A stretch of 41,147 nt of DNA from the NCBI GenBank assembly GCA_002336915.1, contig DDET01000046.1:1-41147 (forward strand), read 5' to 3'. The first letter of the stretch is position 1; every line of letters starts with the position of its first letter. Origin of the DNA: Bacteroidetes bacterium UBA1947 (GTDB taxonomy: Bacteria > Bacteroidota > Bacteroidia > Chitinophagales > Chitinophagaceae). Shown piece by piece: positions 7,795-16,605 of the stretch. The notes beneath the pieces are model-generated. The model was given only the letters and a program-made list of their open reading frames with translations, did not search any database and was not told where the DNA came from. A program made the translations under genes and the position numbers.

Positions 7795-7828
7795 TCTCTA
7801 AAAATCGTATATTGCATCTTGTATATTT

Positions 7829-9043
7829 ATGCACTTAACAGGTAAAAAAATAGTCCTTGCCGTTACCGGCAGTATTGCGGCCTACAAAACGCCGCAACTG
7901 GTACGCCTGCTCATAAAAGCAGGTGCCGAGGTAAAGGTGATCACTACCCAAATGGCGGAAGCTTTTGTAAGCCCCCTGGCTTTGGCTACGGTATCAAAGC
8001 ATCCCGTGCACAGTAGCATCAGCGACGGCGCCTCCTGGAACAACCACGTAGAGCTTGGCCTTTGGGCCGATGCGCTCGTAGTAGCTCCATGCAGTGCCAA
8101 TACGCTTGCAAAAATGGCACATGGTCTTTGTGATAATCTTGTCCTGGCTGTTTACTTATCCGCCCGTTGCCCTGTATTTATAGCCCCTGCTATGGATGAG
8201 GATATGTGGCTGCATGAAAGCACCCGCAGCAATGTGCAGCGCCTGCGTAGCTATGGCAACCGATTGATTCCGGTCGCGCATGGTGAATTGGCTTCCGGGC
8301 TCATAGGCGAAGGCCGCATGGCTGAACCCGAAGAAATAGTGAGCTATCTCAGTACATCACTCTCCGACAATAATAAGCCGCTCAAAGGCATCAATGCCCT
8401 CGTTACCGCCGGCCCTACCTTCGAAAGGATAGACCCCGTGCGTTTTGTAGGTAATTTTTCTACAGGCAAAATGGGTATCGCGATAGCTGAAGCTCTTGCG
8501 GATAAAGGTGCCAGCGTATGTCTTGTATTGGGCCCAACGCATCTTAAAACATATCATTACGACGTGAAGGTGATCAATGTGGAGAGTGCTGCCGAAATGT
8601 ACGATGCCAGCATGAAAATATTTCCCAATTCGGAAATAGCTGTGCTGGCAGCAGCAGTAGCCGACTATAAGCCAAAAGAAATGGCCCAGGAGAAAATAAA
8701 AAAGAAGGCTGAAACGTTTAATCTTGACCTGACGCGGACAAATGATATATTGGCATCCCTGGGTAAGGTAAAAACGGGCAATCAAATATTGGTTGGCTTC
8801 GCGCTCGAGACTACGAATGAACTGGCGAATGCCATTGAGAAAATGAAAAGCAAGAATGCCGATATGATGGCCCTCAATTCATTGCGCGATGAGGGTGCAG
8901 GTTTTGGGCACGACACAAATAAACTTACGTTGCTGGATAGTACCGGCTACAATGAGCAATTGCCGCTGCTCAGCAAAAAAGAATCGGCAGAGGCTATTGT
9001 AAAACATATACTGGAATTAAGGCATGCTGAAAAAACTGTTTAA
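7829..9043 (+). CDS. coaBC: Bifunctional phosphopantothenoylcysteine decarboxylase / phosphopantothenate-cysteine ligase
   Basis: A 404-residue cytoplasmic enzyme for two successive steps of coenzyme A synthesis: ligation of cysteine to 4'-phosphopantothenate (CoaB) and FMN-dependent decarboxylation to 4'-phosphopantetheine (CoaC). The N-terminal CoaC domain (about 1-180) shows the flavin-binding start KIVLAVTGSIAAYK, the catalytic His73 in WNNHVE, the PAMDEDMW motif and the GLIGEGRM substrate flap. The CoaB domain (about 190-404) shows LVTAGPTFERIDPVRFVGN, FSTGKMG and AAAVADYKP. Its 3' end overlaps porD by 20 bp, so the two are translated from one message. This coaBC-porD pairing is common in Bacteroidota. 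Confidence 0.97.
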   Translation: MHLTGKKIVLAVTGSIAAYKTPQLVRLLIKAGAEVKVITTQMAEAFVSPLALATVSKHPVHSSISDGASWNNHVELGLWADALVVAPCSANTLAKMAHGLCDNLVLAVYLSARCPVFIAPAMDEDMWLHESTRSNVQRLRSYGNRLIPVAHGELASGLIGEGRMAEPEEIVSYLSTSLSDNNKPLKGINALVTAGPTFERIDPVRFVGNFSTGKMGIAIAEALADKGASVCLVLGPTHLKTYHYDVKVINVESAAEMYDASMKIFPNSEIAVLAAAVADYKPKEMAQEKIKKKAETFNLDLTRTNDILASLGKVKTGNQILVGFALETTNELANAIEKMKSKNADMMALNSLRDEGAGFGHDTNKLTLLDSTGYNEQLPLLSKKESAEAIVKHILELRHAEKTV

Positions 9044-9950
9044 TATATTCGTCATAGCTTCTACGCTTTGCTCTGCTGCCACTGCGCAGGAGATGAACTG
9101 CAAGGTGCGGGTGCTCCATGATAAGATACAGGGCGTGGACCAGGAAGTGTTCACCACCATGGAGCGTTCTATAATGTCCTTCCTGAACTCACGCAAATGG
9201 ACCACCGATGAGTTTGGTGTGAACGAGAAAATTGACTGCAACATTTTGTTGAATCTCACAGGCAGGATGAATGGTGATAACGATGGCTACCAGGCCACCT
9301 TGAGCATACAGGCATCGCGCCCCGTGTTCAATGCCAGCTACACCACGCCTACTGTTAATTTTGTGGACAGGGATGTGCTCTTCCATTTTTCCCAGTACAC
9401 CACCATGGATTTTGACGATAGCCGTGTTGCAGGTAATGATCCCCTGGCTTCTAACCTTACGGCAATTCTGGCCTATTATACCTATATAGTGCTCGGCCTC
9501 GACTATGACAGCTTCGCAAAAGACGGCGGTACACCATTTTATAAAAAGGCACAGAATATTGTAAACAATGCTCCTGAACAAGGCAAAACCATCACTGGCT
9601 GGAAAGCCGTAGAGGGCAACCGTAATCGTTATTGGATCATAGATCAGCTCCTCAGCCCTCGTTTCCAGGCCCTCCGCGATGTATGGTATTCTATGCACCG
9701 GGAAGGGCTGGACAACATGTATGCAAAACCACAGGAAGCGAAACAAAAGATATTAAGCGGCATAGCCACACTTGCCCAGGTGCAAAAGGAAAATCCATCT
9801 TCCGTGCTGATGCAATTCATCTTCAACGCAAAGAGCGATGAGTATGTCAAGATCGTATCGCAATTACCCAAGGCAGAAAGGGCTCCCTACGCTACGCAAC
9901 TGGCGCAGATAGATGTTACGAACGCAGCAAAATATAACGCGCTTAAGTAA
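9024..9950 (+). CDS. porD: DUF4835 family protein, T9SS-associated PorD
   Basis: A 308-residue secreted protein with an N-terminal signal peptide (MLKKLFNIFVIASTL, cleavage near AATAQ) and no other membrane helix. The start is followed by the family pattern of Cys and hydrophobic strands (QEMNCKVRVLHDKIQGVD), then ERSIMSFLNSRKWT and the conserved core NLTAILAYYTYIVLGLDYD. That core and the location directly after coaBC identify the DUF4835 family, which current annotation calls PorD of the type IX secretion system. Its biochemical role is not established to my knowledge. A T9SS client lies at the start of this window, consistent with a T9SS-bearing cell. Confidence 0.88.
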   Translation: MLKKLFNIFVIASTLCSAATAQEMNCKVRVLHDKIQGVDQEVFTTMERSIMSFLNSRKWTTDEFGVNEKIDCNILLNLTGRMNGDNDGYQATLSIQASRPVFNASYTTPTVNFVDRDVLFHFSQYTTMDFDDSRVAGNDPLASNLTAILAYYTYIVLGLDYDSFAKDGGTPFYKKAQNIVNNAPEQGKTITGWKAVEGNRNRYWIIDQLLSPRFQALRDVWYSMHREGLDNMYAKPQEAKQKILSGIATLAQVQKENPSSVLMQFIFNAKSDEYVKIVSQLPKAERAPYATQLAQIDVTNAAKYNALK

Positions 9951-9955
9951 ACAGG

Positions 9956-10315
9956 ATGAAGCGTAATTTGTTTTTCCTGTTGTTTGTCATCTGCATCCAG
10001 TCTGCCTGTAGCAGCTCCGAAGGCGACGGTATCCCTCCCGATAAAATGCAGCATATACTGTACGATATGAATGCAGCTGAGGTCTATAGCACGCTCATAA
10101 AAAAAGAAGGCGACCTTACTATAAGCCGGGGAAAGAACTCAGACTCATTAGCACATTACTATAACGAGATACTTGCCCACTACAATGTCACAAGAGCTGA
10201 ATTCGATAAAAGCATGCTTTGGTACAAGAAGCATCCGGCGAAACTGGACAGCCTCTACAACCATATGATGCCCGAGCTGGCAAAGGAGGGCATAGCTACA
10301 CCCGCTAAAAAGTAA
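9956..10315 (+). CDS. DUF4296 family lipoprotein
   Basis: A 119-residue predicted lipoprotein: basic start, hydrophobic stretch and lipobox ending at Cys18 (IQSAC). The mature part is helical and charged (IPPDKMQHILYDMNAAEVY and VTRAEFDKSMLWYKKHPAKL), the hallmark pattern of DUF4296, a Bacteroidota envelope family of unknown function. It starts 5 bp after porD, so it is co-transcribed. It probably sits in the periplasmic or outer-membrane leaflet. Confidence 0.85.
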   Translation: MKRNLFFLLFVICIQSACSSSEGDGIPPDKMQHILYDMNAAEVYSTLIKKEGDLTISRGKNSDSLAHYYNEILAHYNVTRAEFDKSMLWYKKHPAKLDSLYNHMMPELAKEGIATPAKK

Positions 10316-10322
10316 GGCAGCT

Positions 10323-11753
10323 ATGAATTACATCGTCCAGGGAATAATTCTTTCTGTTTTTTGCATCGCAGGGTATTATTATTCCTTCCGCAGTATCGCA
10401 AGGCAGAAAGAAGCCATAGCCGTGTTGCTGCTAATGCTCTGTGCTCTTGCGCTGCGCGTTTACGCATCTTCCGATCTTTACCTGCATGAGTGGGATGAGC
10501 GCTATCATGCGTTGGTAGCTAAAAATCTGTTGGATCACTGGCTGTTGCCAACCCTATACGAACATACCGCTCTCCCTCCCGATTATCACAATTGGACATT
10601 GGGGCATGTATGGCTGCATAAGCAACCTGTGCCACTTTGGCTAATGGCCGCAAGCATGAAGGCATTTGGCATCAACGAGTTTGCCGCAAGGATACCTTCA
10701 CTCGTCATGAGCGCCATTGGGGTAAAGCTTGTGTTCGATATCGGTAAACACTTATACAATGCAAAGGTGGCATTTATCGCGGCCTTTCTTTTTTCAGTGA
10801 ATGGTTTGCTTATCGACCTGGCGTCTGGCAGGGCAGCAACAGACCACCCCGAAACAGCATTTATGTTTTTTGTACTGCTATCCGTTTGGTGCTCTGTGGA
10901 GTATGTGCAAAGGGGAAAGCTTGTGTATAACATACTCGCAGGTATTTGCGTTGGCCTGGCAATACTCTGCAAGTGGCTACCTGCGCTTATCGTGTTGCCG
11001 ATATGGCTGGTGCTTGTTTATGAAAAGGGAAAACCTTTAAAGCAATTGGTATTGCATGGCCTGTTGCTGGTAGCTGCAATATTGATAGTTGCCCTGCCCT
11101 GGCAGTTGTATATCCTGAACCGGTTCCCTGCGGAGGCTGCCTGGGAGTATTCATTCAATACCCGCCACTTTACAGAAGTGCTGGATGGCAACGGTGGTAC
11201 CGCATGGTTCTTCTTCGAGCACCTCCGTATCGACTATGGCGAGCTGATATACTTACCCCTTGTGTGGTTCACATACAAGACGATTCGCTTCCGCAAGAGG
11301 TCGGATGTCATCGTCGCAATTTGGTTTTGGATACCTTATATATTCTTCTCCATCTGCAAAACCAAAATGAACGGCTATACGCTCTTTGCTGCCCCCGCCA
11401 TATTTCTCCTGGCGTCGAACGCATTTGTATATCTAAAAGACATGGCGCCCCACTTTGGTAAGTATAAGTGGCTTGGCTATGCAGTTGCTTACAGTTTAAT
11501 ACTGTTGCCCGTTCGCTATTGTATAGAGCGCACAAAGCTGTTCCAGGATGTAGATCGGGAGCCGGCATGGGTAAGAGAGATAAAGAGGATAAAAGGAATC
11601 TCAATCGATAATGACAAAACCGTGTTCTTCAACACCAAACGTTCAGTGGACATAATGTTCTACACAAATTGCATCGCATACGAAGGAATTCCGGACGCCG
11701 CTACAATAGGTAAGTTGAAAATGGAAGGGTACAATGTGATCGTGCTGCAATAG
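10323..11753 (+). CDS. ArnT/PMT-type polyprenyl-phosphate glycosyltransferase (GT83-like), membrane
   Basis: A 476-residue multi-pass inner-membrane enzyme. It has about ten hydrophobic segments and the GT-C signature in the first periplasmic loop: ASSDLYLHEWDERYHALVAK, where the E/D pair is the usual catalytic and metal site, followed by HKQPVPLWLMAASMKAFG and the EFAARIPS element. Such enzymes transfer a sugar from a polyprenyl-phosphate donor to lipid A, protein or another lipid on the outer face of the inner membrane. The acceptor here is unknown. It starts 7 bp after the DUF4296 gene. Its stop abuts that of the convergent aminotransferase with no gap, leaving no room for a separate terminator. 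Confidence 0.85.
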   Translation: MNYIVQGIILSVFCIAGYYYSFRSIARQKEAIAVLLLMLCALALRVYASSDLYLHEWDERYHALVAKNLLDHWLLPTLYEHTALPPDYHNWTLGHVWLHKQPVPLWLMAASMKAFGINEFAARIPSLVMSAIGVKLVFDIGKHLYNAKVAFIAAFLFSVNGLLIDLASGRAATDHPETAFMFFVLLSVWCSVEYVQRGKLVYNILAGICVGLAILCKWLPALIVLPIWLVLVYEKGKPLKQLVLHGLLLVAAILIVALPWQLYILNRFPAEAAWEYSFNTRHFTEVLDGNGGTAWFFFEHLRIDYGELIYLPLVWFTYKTIRFRKRSDVIVAIWFWIPYIFFSICKTKMNGYTLFAAPAIFLLASNAFVYLKDMAPHFGKYKWLGYAVAYSLILLPVRYCIERTKLFQDVDREPAWVREIKRIKGISIDNDKTVFFNTKRSVDIMFYTNCIAYEGIPDAATIGKLKMEGYNVIVLQ

Positions 11754-12944
11754 CTATTTAAGGTTTTGCAGGGCCTTACAGATCCGTTCCATAGCTTCCT
11801 TCAGGTTTTCCATTGAGGTGGCGAATGATATACGGATATTGTTGGGGCTGCCGAAAGCGCTACCCATCACGGTACTTACATTAGCCTTGTGCAGCAGGTA
11901 CATGCTGAAATCCTCATCGTTATTGATCACAGTTTCACCATCGCTTTTGCCAAAGAATGAGCTCACATTGGGAAAGGCGTAGAAAGCACCTTCAGGCATA
12001 TTGATCTTTATACCGGGCATTTCAGTCAAAGCCTTTATTACAAAATCCCTTCTTTCATGGAATGCTTTTGTCATTTCGCGGCTGGGACCGAGGTCGCTTA
12101 GGAGTGCAGTTATAGATGCACGTTGAGTAATGGAATTAGCTGCTGAGGTAAACTGAGCCTGGAGTTTTTCACAAGCCTGCACCAATGGTACAGGCCCTGC
12201 AAGGTAACCAAGCCTCCAGCCCGTCATGGCGAAGCCTTTCGACATGCCATTCACAACAATGACGCGGTCACGCAGTTCGGTGAACTGCGCAATGCTTTGA
12301 TGTGCTCCCGTGTAGTTAATGTACTCGTATATTTCATCGCTGATGATGTAAACATCCGGGTAGCGCTTGAATACTTCTGCCAGTGCCGCAAGCTCTTCTT
12401 TTGAATAGACGCTGCCTGTAGGGTTGCATGGAGAGGAGAATATGAATAGCCTGGTCTTATCGCTGATGGCGCTTTCAAGCTGAGCAGCCGTCAGTTTGAA
12501 GTCTGTATCAATGCCGCAATCTGTATATTTTACCTTTCCTTCGGCTAGTCGTACGAGCGCACTGTAAGTAACCCAATATGGCGTAGGGATCAGTACTTCA
12601 TCGCCGGGATTGATAATGGAAAGTATGGCATTGGCTAATGACTGTTTTGCGCCCGTGGAAACGATTATCTCATTAGGTGCATAATCAAGGTTGTTATCTC
12701 TCTTGAGCTTGGTGCAGATAGCCTGGCGTAATTCGGGGAAACCTGCTACCGGGGCGTATTTATTATAGCCCTCATCCATGGCTTTTGTGGCGGCGTCACA
12801 TATATGCTGCGGCGTGCGGAAATCGGGCTCGCCTATGCTGAGGTCTATAATGTTGATACCTTTTTCCCTGAGCTCCCTGCTGAGCTTGGCCATTTTAATG
12901 GTCTGGGGCTCAGTTACACGGTCCAGTCTTTTGGCTAATTGCAT
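11754..12944 (-). CDS. PLP-dependent aminotransferase, class I (aspartate aminotransferase type Ib)
   Basis: A 396-residue cytoplasmic fold-type I enzyme. Visible features are SIGEPDF near residue 36, GYNKYAPVAGFPELR, the PLP-contacting FSSPCNPTGSVYS (about 169-181), Asp203 in IISDEIYE, the Schiff-base Lys236 in NGMSKGFAMTGWRLGY, and a late Arg in IRISFATS that binds the substrate carboxylate. The sequence pattern matches type Ib aspartate/prephenate aminotransferases of Bacteroidota. The frame is open 12 codons further upstream, but family N-termini begin at MQLAKRLDR and a TACTTTTG element lies just before, so the ATG at 12942-12944 is chosen. Confidence 0.93.
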   Translation of the reverse strand: MQLAKRLDRVTEPQTIKMAKLSRELREKGINIIDLSIGEPDFRTPQHICDAATKAMDEGYNKYAPVAGFPELRQAICTKLKRDNNLDYAPNEIIVSTGAKQSLANAILSIINPGDEVLIPTPYWVTYSALVRLAEGKVKYTDCGIDTDFKLTAAQLESAISDKTRLFIFSSPCNPTGSVYSKEELAALAEVFKRYPDVYIISDEIYEYINYTGAHQSIAQFTELRDRVIVVNGMSKGFAMTGWRLGYLAGPVPLVQACEKLQAQFTSAANSITQRASITALLSDLGPSREMTKAFHERRDFVIKALTEMPGIKINMPEGAFYAFPNVSSFFGKSDGETVINNDEDFSMYLLHKANVSTVMGSAFGSPNNIRISFATSMENLKEAMERICKALQNLK

Positions 12945-12967
12945 GTCGCCTGCTGTTAAATAAGCAG

Positions 12968-12975
12968 CAAAAGTA
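12968..12975 (-). promoter_or_regulatory. Bacteroidota -7 promoter element (TACTTTTG) for the aminotransferase
   Basis: On the minus strand TACTTTTG matches the Bacteroidota consensus TAnnTTTG and lies 23 bases upstream of the chosen ATG. No clear -33 TTG at the usual distance was found, so support comes from the -7 match and spacing only. Confidence 0.5.
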
Positions 12976-13037
12976 AACAAGACCTAGCTATATAATAACT
13001 AAATCTTGTTAAATGTTCTGCCCGCTAAGGTTCTGTG

Positions 13038-13541
13038 TTATACAAAGATATAACGGTACGAAATATAGATCGATAACAATACAATAAGCCCTATCACTAC
13101 AGCAAGGAAGGTAATGGTCTTTTTATAAGCGCCGTTAATGGTCTTCATCCTGTGCAGCTGGCTAATGTTATTCATTGCATTTTCCATGCGCGAGAAGGCG
13201 GTTTCACCTTTCACTACATAGTCGTAAGCGCCGTATTTCATACTGTCTGTGGCTACTTCTATCTTATCCTGCCCTGAAAGCATGATCACCTGGGTATTGG
13301 GGTAGCTTTCTTTTAAGGCTTTTAATATCTCAACGCCGTTCTTGGCGCCGGGTTTGTGGCTGTTCAGGTGAAAATCGAGTACAACTATTTCGGGGTTAAG
13401 ATGCATGTCTTTCAATGCGTCCTCACCGCTTTCGTAAGTCTTGATGTCATAAACGAAACGCTCTGATAAATAGTCTTTCAGCATCTCGTTCTGGATCGGT
13501 TCATCGTCAACCAGGAAGATGTAACGCTTGTCTGTTGCCAT
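13038..13541 (-). CDS. Response regulator: receiver domain with a C-terminal membrane helix
   Basis: A 167-residue protein with a receiver domain at about 5-125. It has the acidic pair Asp12-Asp13 (FLVDDE), phospho-acceptor Asp56 (VVLDFH), Ser89 (MLSG) and Lys111 (YVVKGE), so it should be phosphorylatable. There is no DNA-binding domain. After a short helical linker (HRMKTINGAYKK) comes one strong transmembrane helix, about residues 142-160 (TITFLAVVIGLIVLLSIYI), and a short tail. The output is therefore a membrane-tethered receiver. It lies 67 bp downstream of the hybrid kinase on the same strand, so they are likely partners. The start ATG is at 13539-13541. Confidence 0.9.
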   Translation of the reverse strand: MATDKRYIFLVDDEPIQNEMLKDYLSERFVYDIKTYESGEDALKDMHLNPEIVVLDFHLNSHKPGAKNGVEILKALKESYPNTQVIMLSGQDKIEVATDSMKYGAYDYVVKGETAFSRMENAMNNISQLHRMKTINGAYKKTITFLAVVIGLIVLLSIYISYRYIFV

Positions 13542-13608
13542 AATGTGTTGTCAATTTCGTAGAAAAATAGATAAAAATATTATAAAACCCAAGCGGCGAT
13601 GACGCATA

Positions 13609-16284
13609 TCATGCATCTGCCACTTGCTGAAGCTCAATAAAGGCCTTTTCGCAGACTCGCTTTAAGTCGGCAACCAGTACCGGCAGGCGCTCAAAATGGG
13701 CCGATTCGCCGGCGGTTTGCTCTATTAGAAATATATGGCTTACATCTTCTTTTACACCCATGTATGATAACTGGGGCTTAAGGGAGTGCGCCGCTATCTT
13801 CACAGAAGCGAAGTCTCTTGAAACCAAGGCGGATTCAATGGTACTTACCAATTTGGGTGCATTTTCAATGAACATGTTAATGTACTTGTTCATTTTTTCG
13901 CTATTGCCATTGGTAAACTGTTTCAGGAACTGCATGTCGATAACCGAATCGGGGAGGGGTGGCAATTGCGGTACCGGGGGTGGAGCCGGTGCCTCGGCTT
14001 GCTTTGCTGGTTTGCTGCTTTTTTCGCTGTCCAGCACTTTATGCTCTATCACCGATGCCATTTTAAGTAATAGCTCATCGGTCTGGAAAGGCTTGGAAAC
14101 ATAAGCATTCATGCCGGCATCAAGATATTGCTGCACATCTTCCTGTAGCACATTCGCGGTCATGGCTATTATTTTCACATCGCAGCATGGTGCGGGTAAT
14201 GTTTCGCGGATAGTTTTGGTGGCAGTTACTCCGTCCATTATTGGCATTTGTATATCCATGAGGACAACATCGTAGCTTTCGCGTTGCACACGTTCTACAG
14301 CTTCCTTACCATTTACCGCTATGTCAATAATGACGCCGGGTATTACTTCTTTCAGCGTATCCTCGGCCACCATGCGGTTAAATTCGTTGTCTTCAACCAG
14401 CAGCAGTTTTATTTTATTGAGGCGTTGCAAGGTGTCTTCGTCCACTACGCTTTTTTCTACGTCAGAGGTTTGGATGGTCGATTCTTCAAGCGGCAGTAGT
14501 ACGGTAAATACGGTTCCCTTGCCTACTTCGCTTGTTACCGATATCTCACCATGCATCAATGAGACCAGTTGTTTGGATATGGTAAGGCCAAGGCCGGTGC
14601 CGCCATACTTGCGGGCCACATCGGTACCAGCCTGTGTAAAGCTGTCGAATATCTTACCTACATATTCTGACGAGATGCCAATACCAGTGTCCGCAATATC
14701 GAGCTGGATCCAGAATGTTTTGTCTTCTTTTTTCTTAATAGATGCTGCAACCGAGACGTAACCTTTCTCGGTAAACTTAATGGCATTGCCGGCAAGGTTT
14801 ATCAATACCTGGTTGATCCGGGTAGGATCGCCTACAAGGCGATGAGGTATCTCCGCGTCAACATGCGAGCGCAGCTCTATGTGTTTCTCTTCCGCTTTCA
14901 GCATAAGCATATCGCTCATGCTCTGTATCACTTCCTGCAGGGAGAAATCTGTTTTTTCTATTACTATTTTGCCTGCTTCTATTTTTGAGAGGTCGAGAAT
15001 GTCGTTAATGATAATGAGCAGGTTGTCGGCCGATTTCTGTATGGCGTCGAGGTAGCGCATTTGCTCCGGGCGCGGTTCTTTGGTAACCAGCAGGCGTGTC
15101 ATACCTACTATCGCATTCATGGGCGTACGGATCTCGTGGCTCATGTTGGCGAGGAACTGCTGCTTGAGAAATGCAGTTTGCTCAGCTACTTCTTTTTCCT
15201 TTTGCGCAAGTTCTATCTGCTGGCGTGTTTGCAGGTTGCGCAGTTTATTGAAAGTGGTTTGCTTGAATATTTCTTCCTTGAGCTGCTCGAATGCTTTAAG
15301 ATGATGGAATGCCTTGGGTATATTGCCCATCTGGTCGTAGAGGACTGAGAGTGTTTCATGCACGCTCATCACATCGTGGCGGCGCATGTATTGTTCCGCC
15401 AGTTCCAGTGATTCGGTTAAAGAGGCCTGTGCTTTGCGGTAATTGCCATCGTCCATGTATAAACGGCCGAGGTAGTAGTGACAGCTTATCTGTACTTCTA
15501 CGTTATTAACGCTCAATGCCTGGCTTAGTGCTTCGGAAAGATATTTGTAGGCCTCATCAAACTGGTGTGTTTTGTAATACACTTTGCCTACACCATTTAT
15601 GGCCATTACATTGATCACCGTATCATATTCCGTATCCTGCAGGTTTTTCCTGAAGTAGCGCAGCGCTTCATCATACTGCTCCTGCTTGAAGTAGATATTA
15701 CCCAGTATATGGTGCAATGCCGCCATGCGGTGAGTATCTTTCGCCTTCTCGAAGATGGGCAGGCAGCGGAGTGCGAACTCAAGCGCGTTCTCATAATCGC
15801 CAAGATCGTAATTGATATAGGCTATACTGGAGAGGTTGACAGACTGCGCCACCTCATCACCCAGCCTTTCATTGATAGCGAGGGCTTTTTCAAAATAGTT
15901 GAGTGCGCTTGCCAGTTCGCCCCTGTCGCGGTATATATAACCGAAGTTGTTGTATATGCGTGCCTCCAGCGGTTTGTTCTTTACATTGCGGGCGATATCA
16001 TATGCCCCTTGCAGTATCTCAAGTCCTGCATCATAATTGCCCAGCGACCAATAGCACCAGCCTTTAAGGTTCATACCCCTGCCCATGGCCAGGGTATAGC
16101 CCGCTTTACCTGCTCTTGCTATTATGTCATCGGCCATCTCAGACGCGCGCTCTATATCCACATTGCGCTCTTCCATGGCCATGTCTATATACAGGTCTAT
16201 ACGGGCTCTTTCGTCGTTCGCATTCTCATATTCCTGCAGCAATTCTTTATATCGTGGAGTATCCATATCGGTCCGAATTGTCAT
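13609..16284 (-). CDS. Soluble TPR-containing hybrid histidine kinase with receiver and Hpt domains
   Basis: An 891-residue phosphorelay protein. Residues about 10-340 are TPR repeats (for example ARIYNNFGYIYRDRGELASA and ISCHYYLGRLYMDDGNY), followed by a coiled coil (about 345-378). The HisKA domain carries His383 in FLANMSHEIRTPMN. The ATPase domain has the N box (INLAGNAIKFTEKG), DTGIGI and GGTGLGLTIS. A receiver domain follows with Asp677 (VLMDIQMPIMDG), then a proline-rich linker and a C-terminal Hpt domain with His833 (AAHSLKPQL). No signal peptide or membrane helix is seen, unlike many TPR kinases of this phylum, so sensing should be cytoplasmic. Phosphate from His833 is expected to pass to a separate receiver, plausibly the neighbouring membrane-anchored one. 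ATG at 16284 or at 16266 (MDTPRYKELL) could be the start. Confidence 0.94.
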   Translation of the reverse strand: MTIRTDMDTPRYKELLQEYENANDERARIDLYIDMAMEERNVDIERASEMADDIIARAGKAGYTLAMGRGMNLKGWCYWSLGNYDAGLEILQGAYDIARNVKNKPLEARIYNNFGYIYRDRGELASALNYFEKALAINERLGDEVAQSVNLSSIAYINYDLGDYENALEFALRCLPIFEKAKDTHRMAALHHILGNIYFKQEQYDEALRYFRKNLQDTEYDTVINVMAINGVGKVYYKTHQFDEAYKYLSEALSQALSVNNVEVQISCHYYLGRLYMDDGNYRKAQASLTESLELAEQYMRRHDVMSVHETLSVLYDQMGNIPKAFHHLKAFEQLKEEIFKQTTFNKLRNLQTRQQIELAQKEKEVAEQTAFLKQQFLANMSHEIRTPMNAIVGMTRLLVTKEPRPEQMRYLDAIQKSADNLLIIINDILDLSKIEAGKIVIEKTDFSLQEVIQSMSDMLMLKAEEKHIELRSHVDAEIPHRLVGDPTRINQVLINLAGNAIKFTEKGYVSVAASIKKKEDKTFWIQLDIADTGIGISSEYVGKIFDSFTQAGTDVARKYGGTGLGLTISKQLVSLMHGEISVTSEVGKGTVFTVLLPLEESTIQTSDVEKSVVDEDTLQRLNKIKLLLVEDNEFNRMVAEDTLKEVIPGVIIDIAVNGKEAVERVQRESYDVVLMDIQMPIMDGVTATKTIRETLPAPCCDVKIIAMTANVLQEDVQQYLDAGMNAYVSKPFQTDELLLKMASVIEHKVLDSEKSSKPAKQAEAPAPPPVPQLPPLPDSVIDMQFLKQFTNGNSEKMNKYINMFIENAPKLVSTIESALVSRDFASVKIAAHSLKPQLSYMGVKEDVSHIFLIEQTAGESAHFERLPVLVADLKRVCEKAFIELQQVADA

Positions 16285-16290
16285 AAAATT

Positions 16291-16318
16291 AAAAACCCCC
16301 TGCCGTTAAGCAAGGGGT
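16291..16318 (-). terminator. Terminator-like hairpin between the 2TM gene and the kinase gene
   Basis: On the minus strand CCCCTTGC-TTAACG-GCAGGGGG is followed by TTTTT. The stem has one mismatch. It sits 24 bases after the stop of the 2TM gene and ends 6 bases before the kinase start, so it either terminates the 2TM message or acts as an attenuator for the kinase. Confidence 0.75.
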
Positions 16319-16341
16319 TGGGTAAATATATTGCGAATAAA

Positions 16342-16587
16342 TTAACCTCTTGATTGACGGTGAAATTCATCCATTCCTTTGTCTTCGTAGCTGGTATAAA
16401 CTGCACACCAGTGGCCTATAAGAGAAAGGCCCCAAGCAGCAACTATCCACGCCGGCCAAGGGTAAACCCATTCAGTAGCGCCTTTATCATAAAGCATTAG
16501 CATAGCTGCCGATGCGATGAGATATATAACAAAGTGGATGTAAAATTTGGTTTTTTGTCCTGCTGTGGGTTTTATTTTCTTTGGCAT
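16342..16587 (-). CDS. 2TM domain protein
   Basis: An 81-residue small membrane protein starting MPKKIKPTAGQK. It has two transmembrane helices (about residues 17-36, FYIHFVIYLIASAAMLMLY, and 44-65) and the pattern of the 2TM domain family: His in the first helix, WPAWIVAAWGLSLIGHW in the second, and an acidic/basic tail. Members occur alone or fused to LytTR/histidine kinases; function is unknown. An upstream in-frame TTG exists, but it lies inside the promoter element, so the ATG at 16585-16587 is used. It is upstream of, and on the same strand as, the histidine kinase gene. Confidence 0.85.
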   Translation of the reverse strand: MPKKIKPTAGQKTKFYIHFVIYLIASAAMLMLYDKGATEWVYPWPAWIVAAWGLSLIGHWCAVYTSYEDKGMDEFHRQSRG

Positions 16588-16605
16588 GAATTCCCTGATT
16601 TTGTG

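Larger units (their letters stand above)
6489..7828. other. 1.3 kb region without a convincing gene, rich in short repeats
   Basis: No frame here has a plausible coding sequence; the longest open frames run through palindromic repeats and give low-complexity products. The stretch instead holds a G-rich repeat near 6521-6570, a TATGATACCC palindromic cluster (6750-6800), dispersed ATGTCCG and CGGGCAT words (6950-7095), three copies of CGTTAAGAAA, a large nested foldback (7181-7352), a perfect 15-bp hairpin (7374-7409), and a hairpin just before coaBC (7766-7794). From 7440 to 7740 it is A-rich and featureless. It looks like a sink for small mobile or REP-like elements, possibly with a structured RNA. 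Confidence 0.7.

Noticed and set aside
8357..8785. 142-codon minus-strand frame inside coaBC
   Set aside because: It is wholly antisense to the strongly supported coaBC gene.
15565..16353. 262-codon plus-strand open frame opposite the histidine kinase
   Set aside because: It is antisense to the TPR domain of a well-supported kinase; its translation shows no family signature and mirrors the codon pattern of the real gene.
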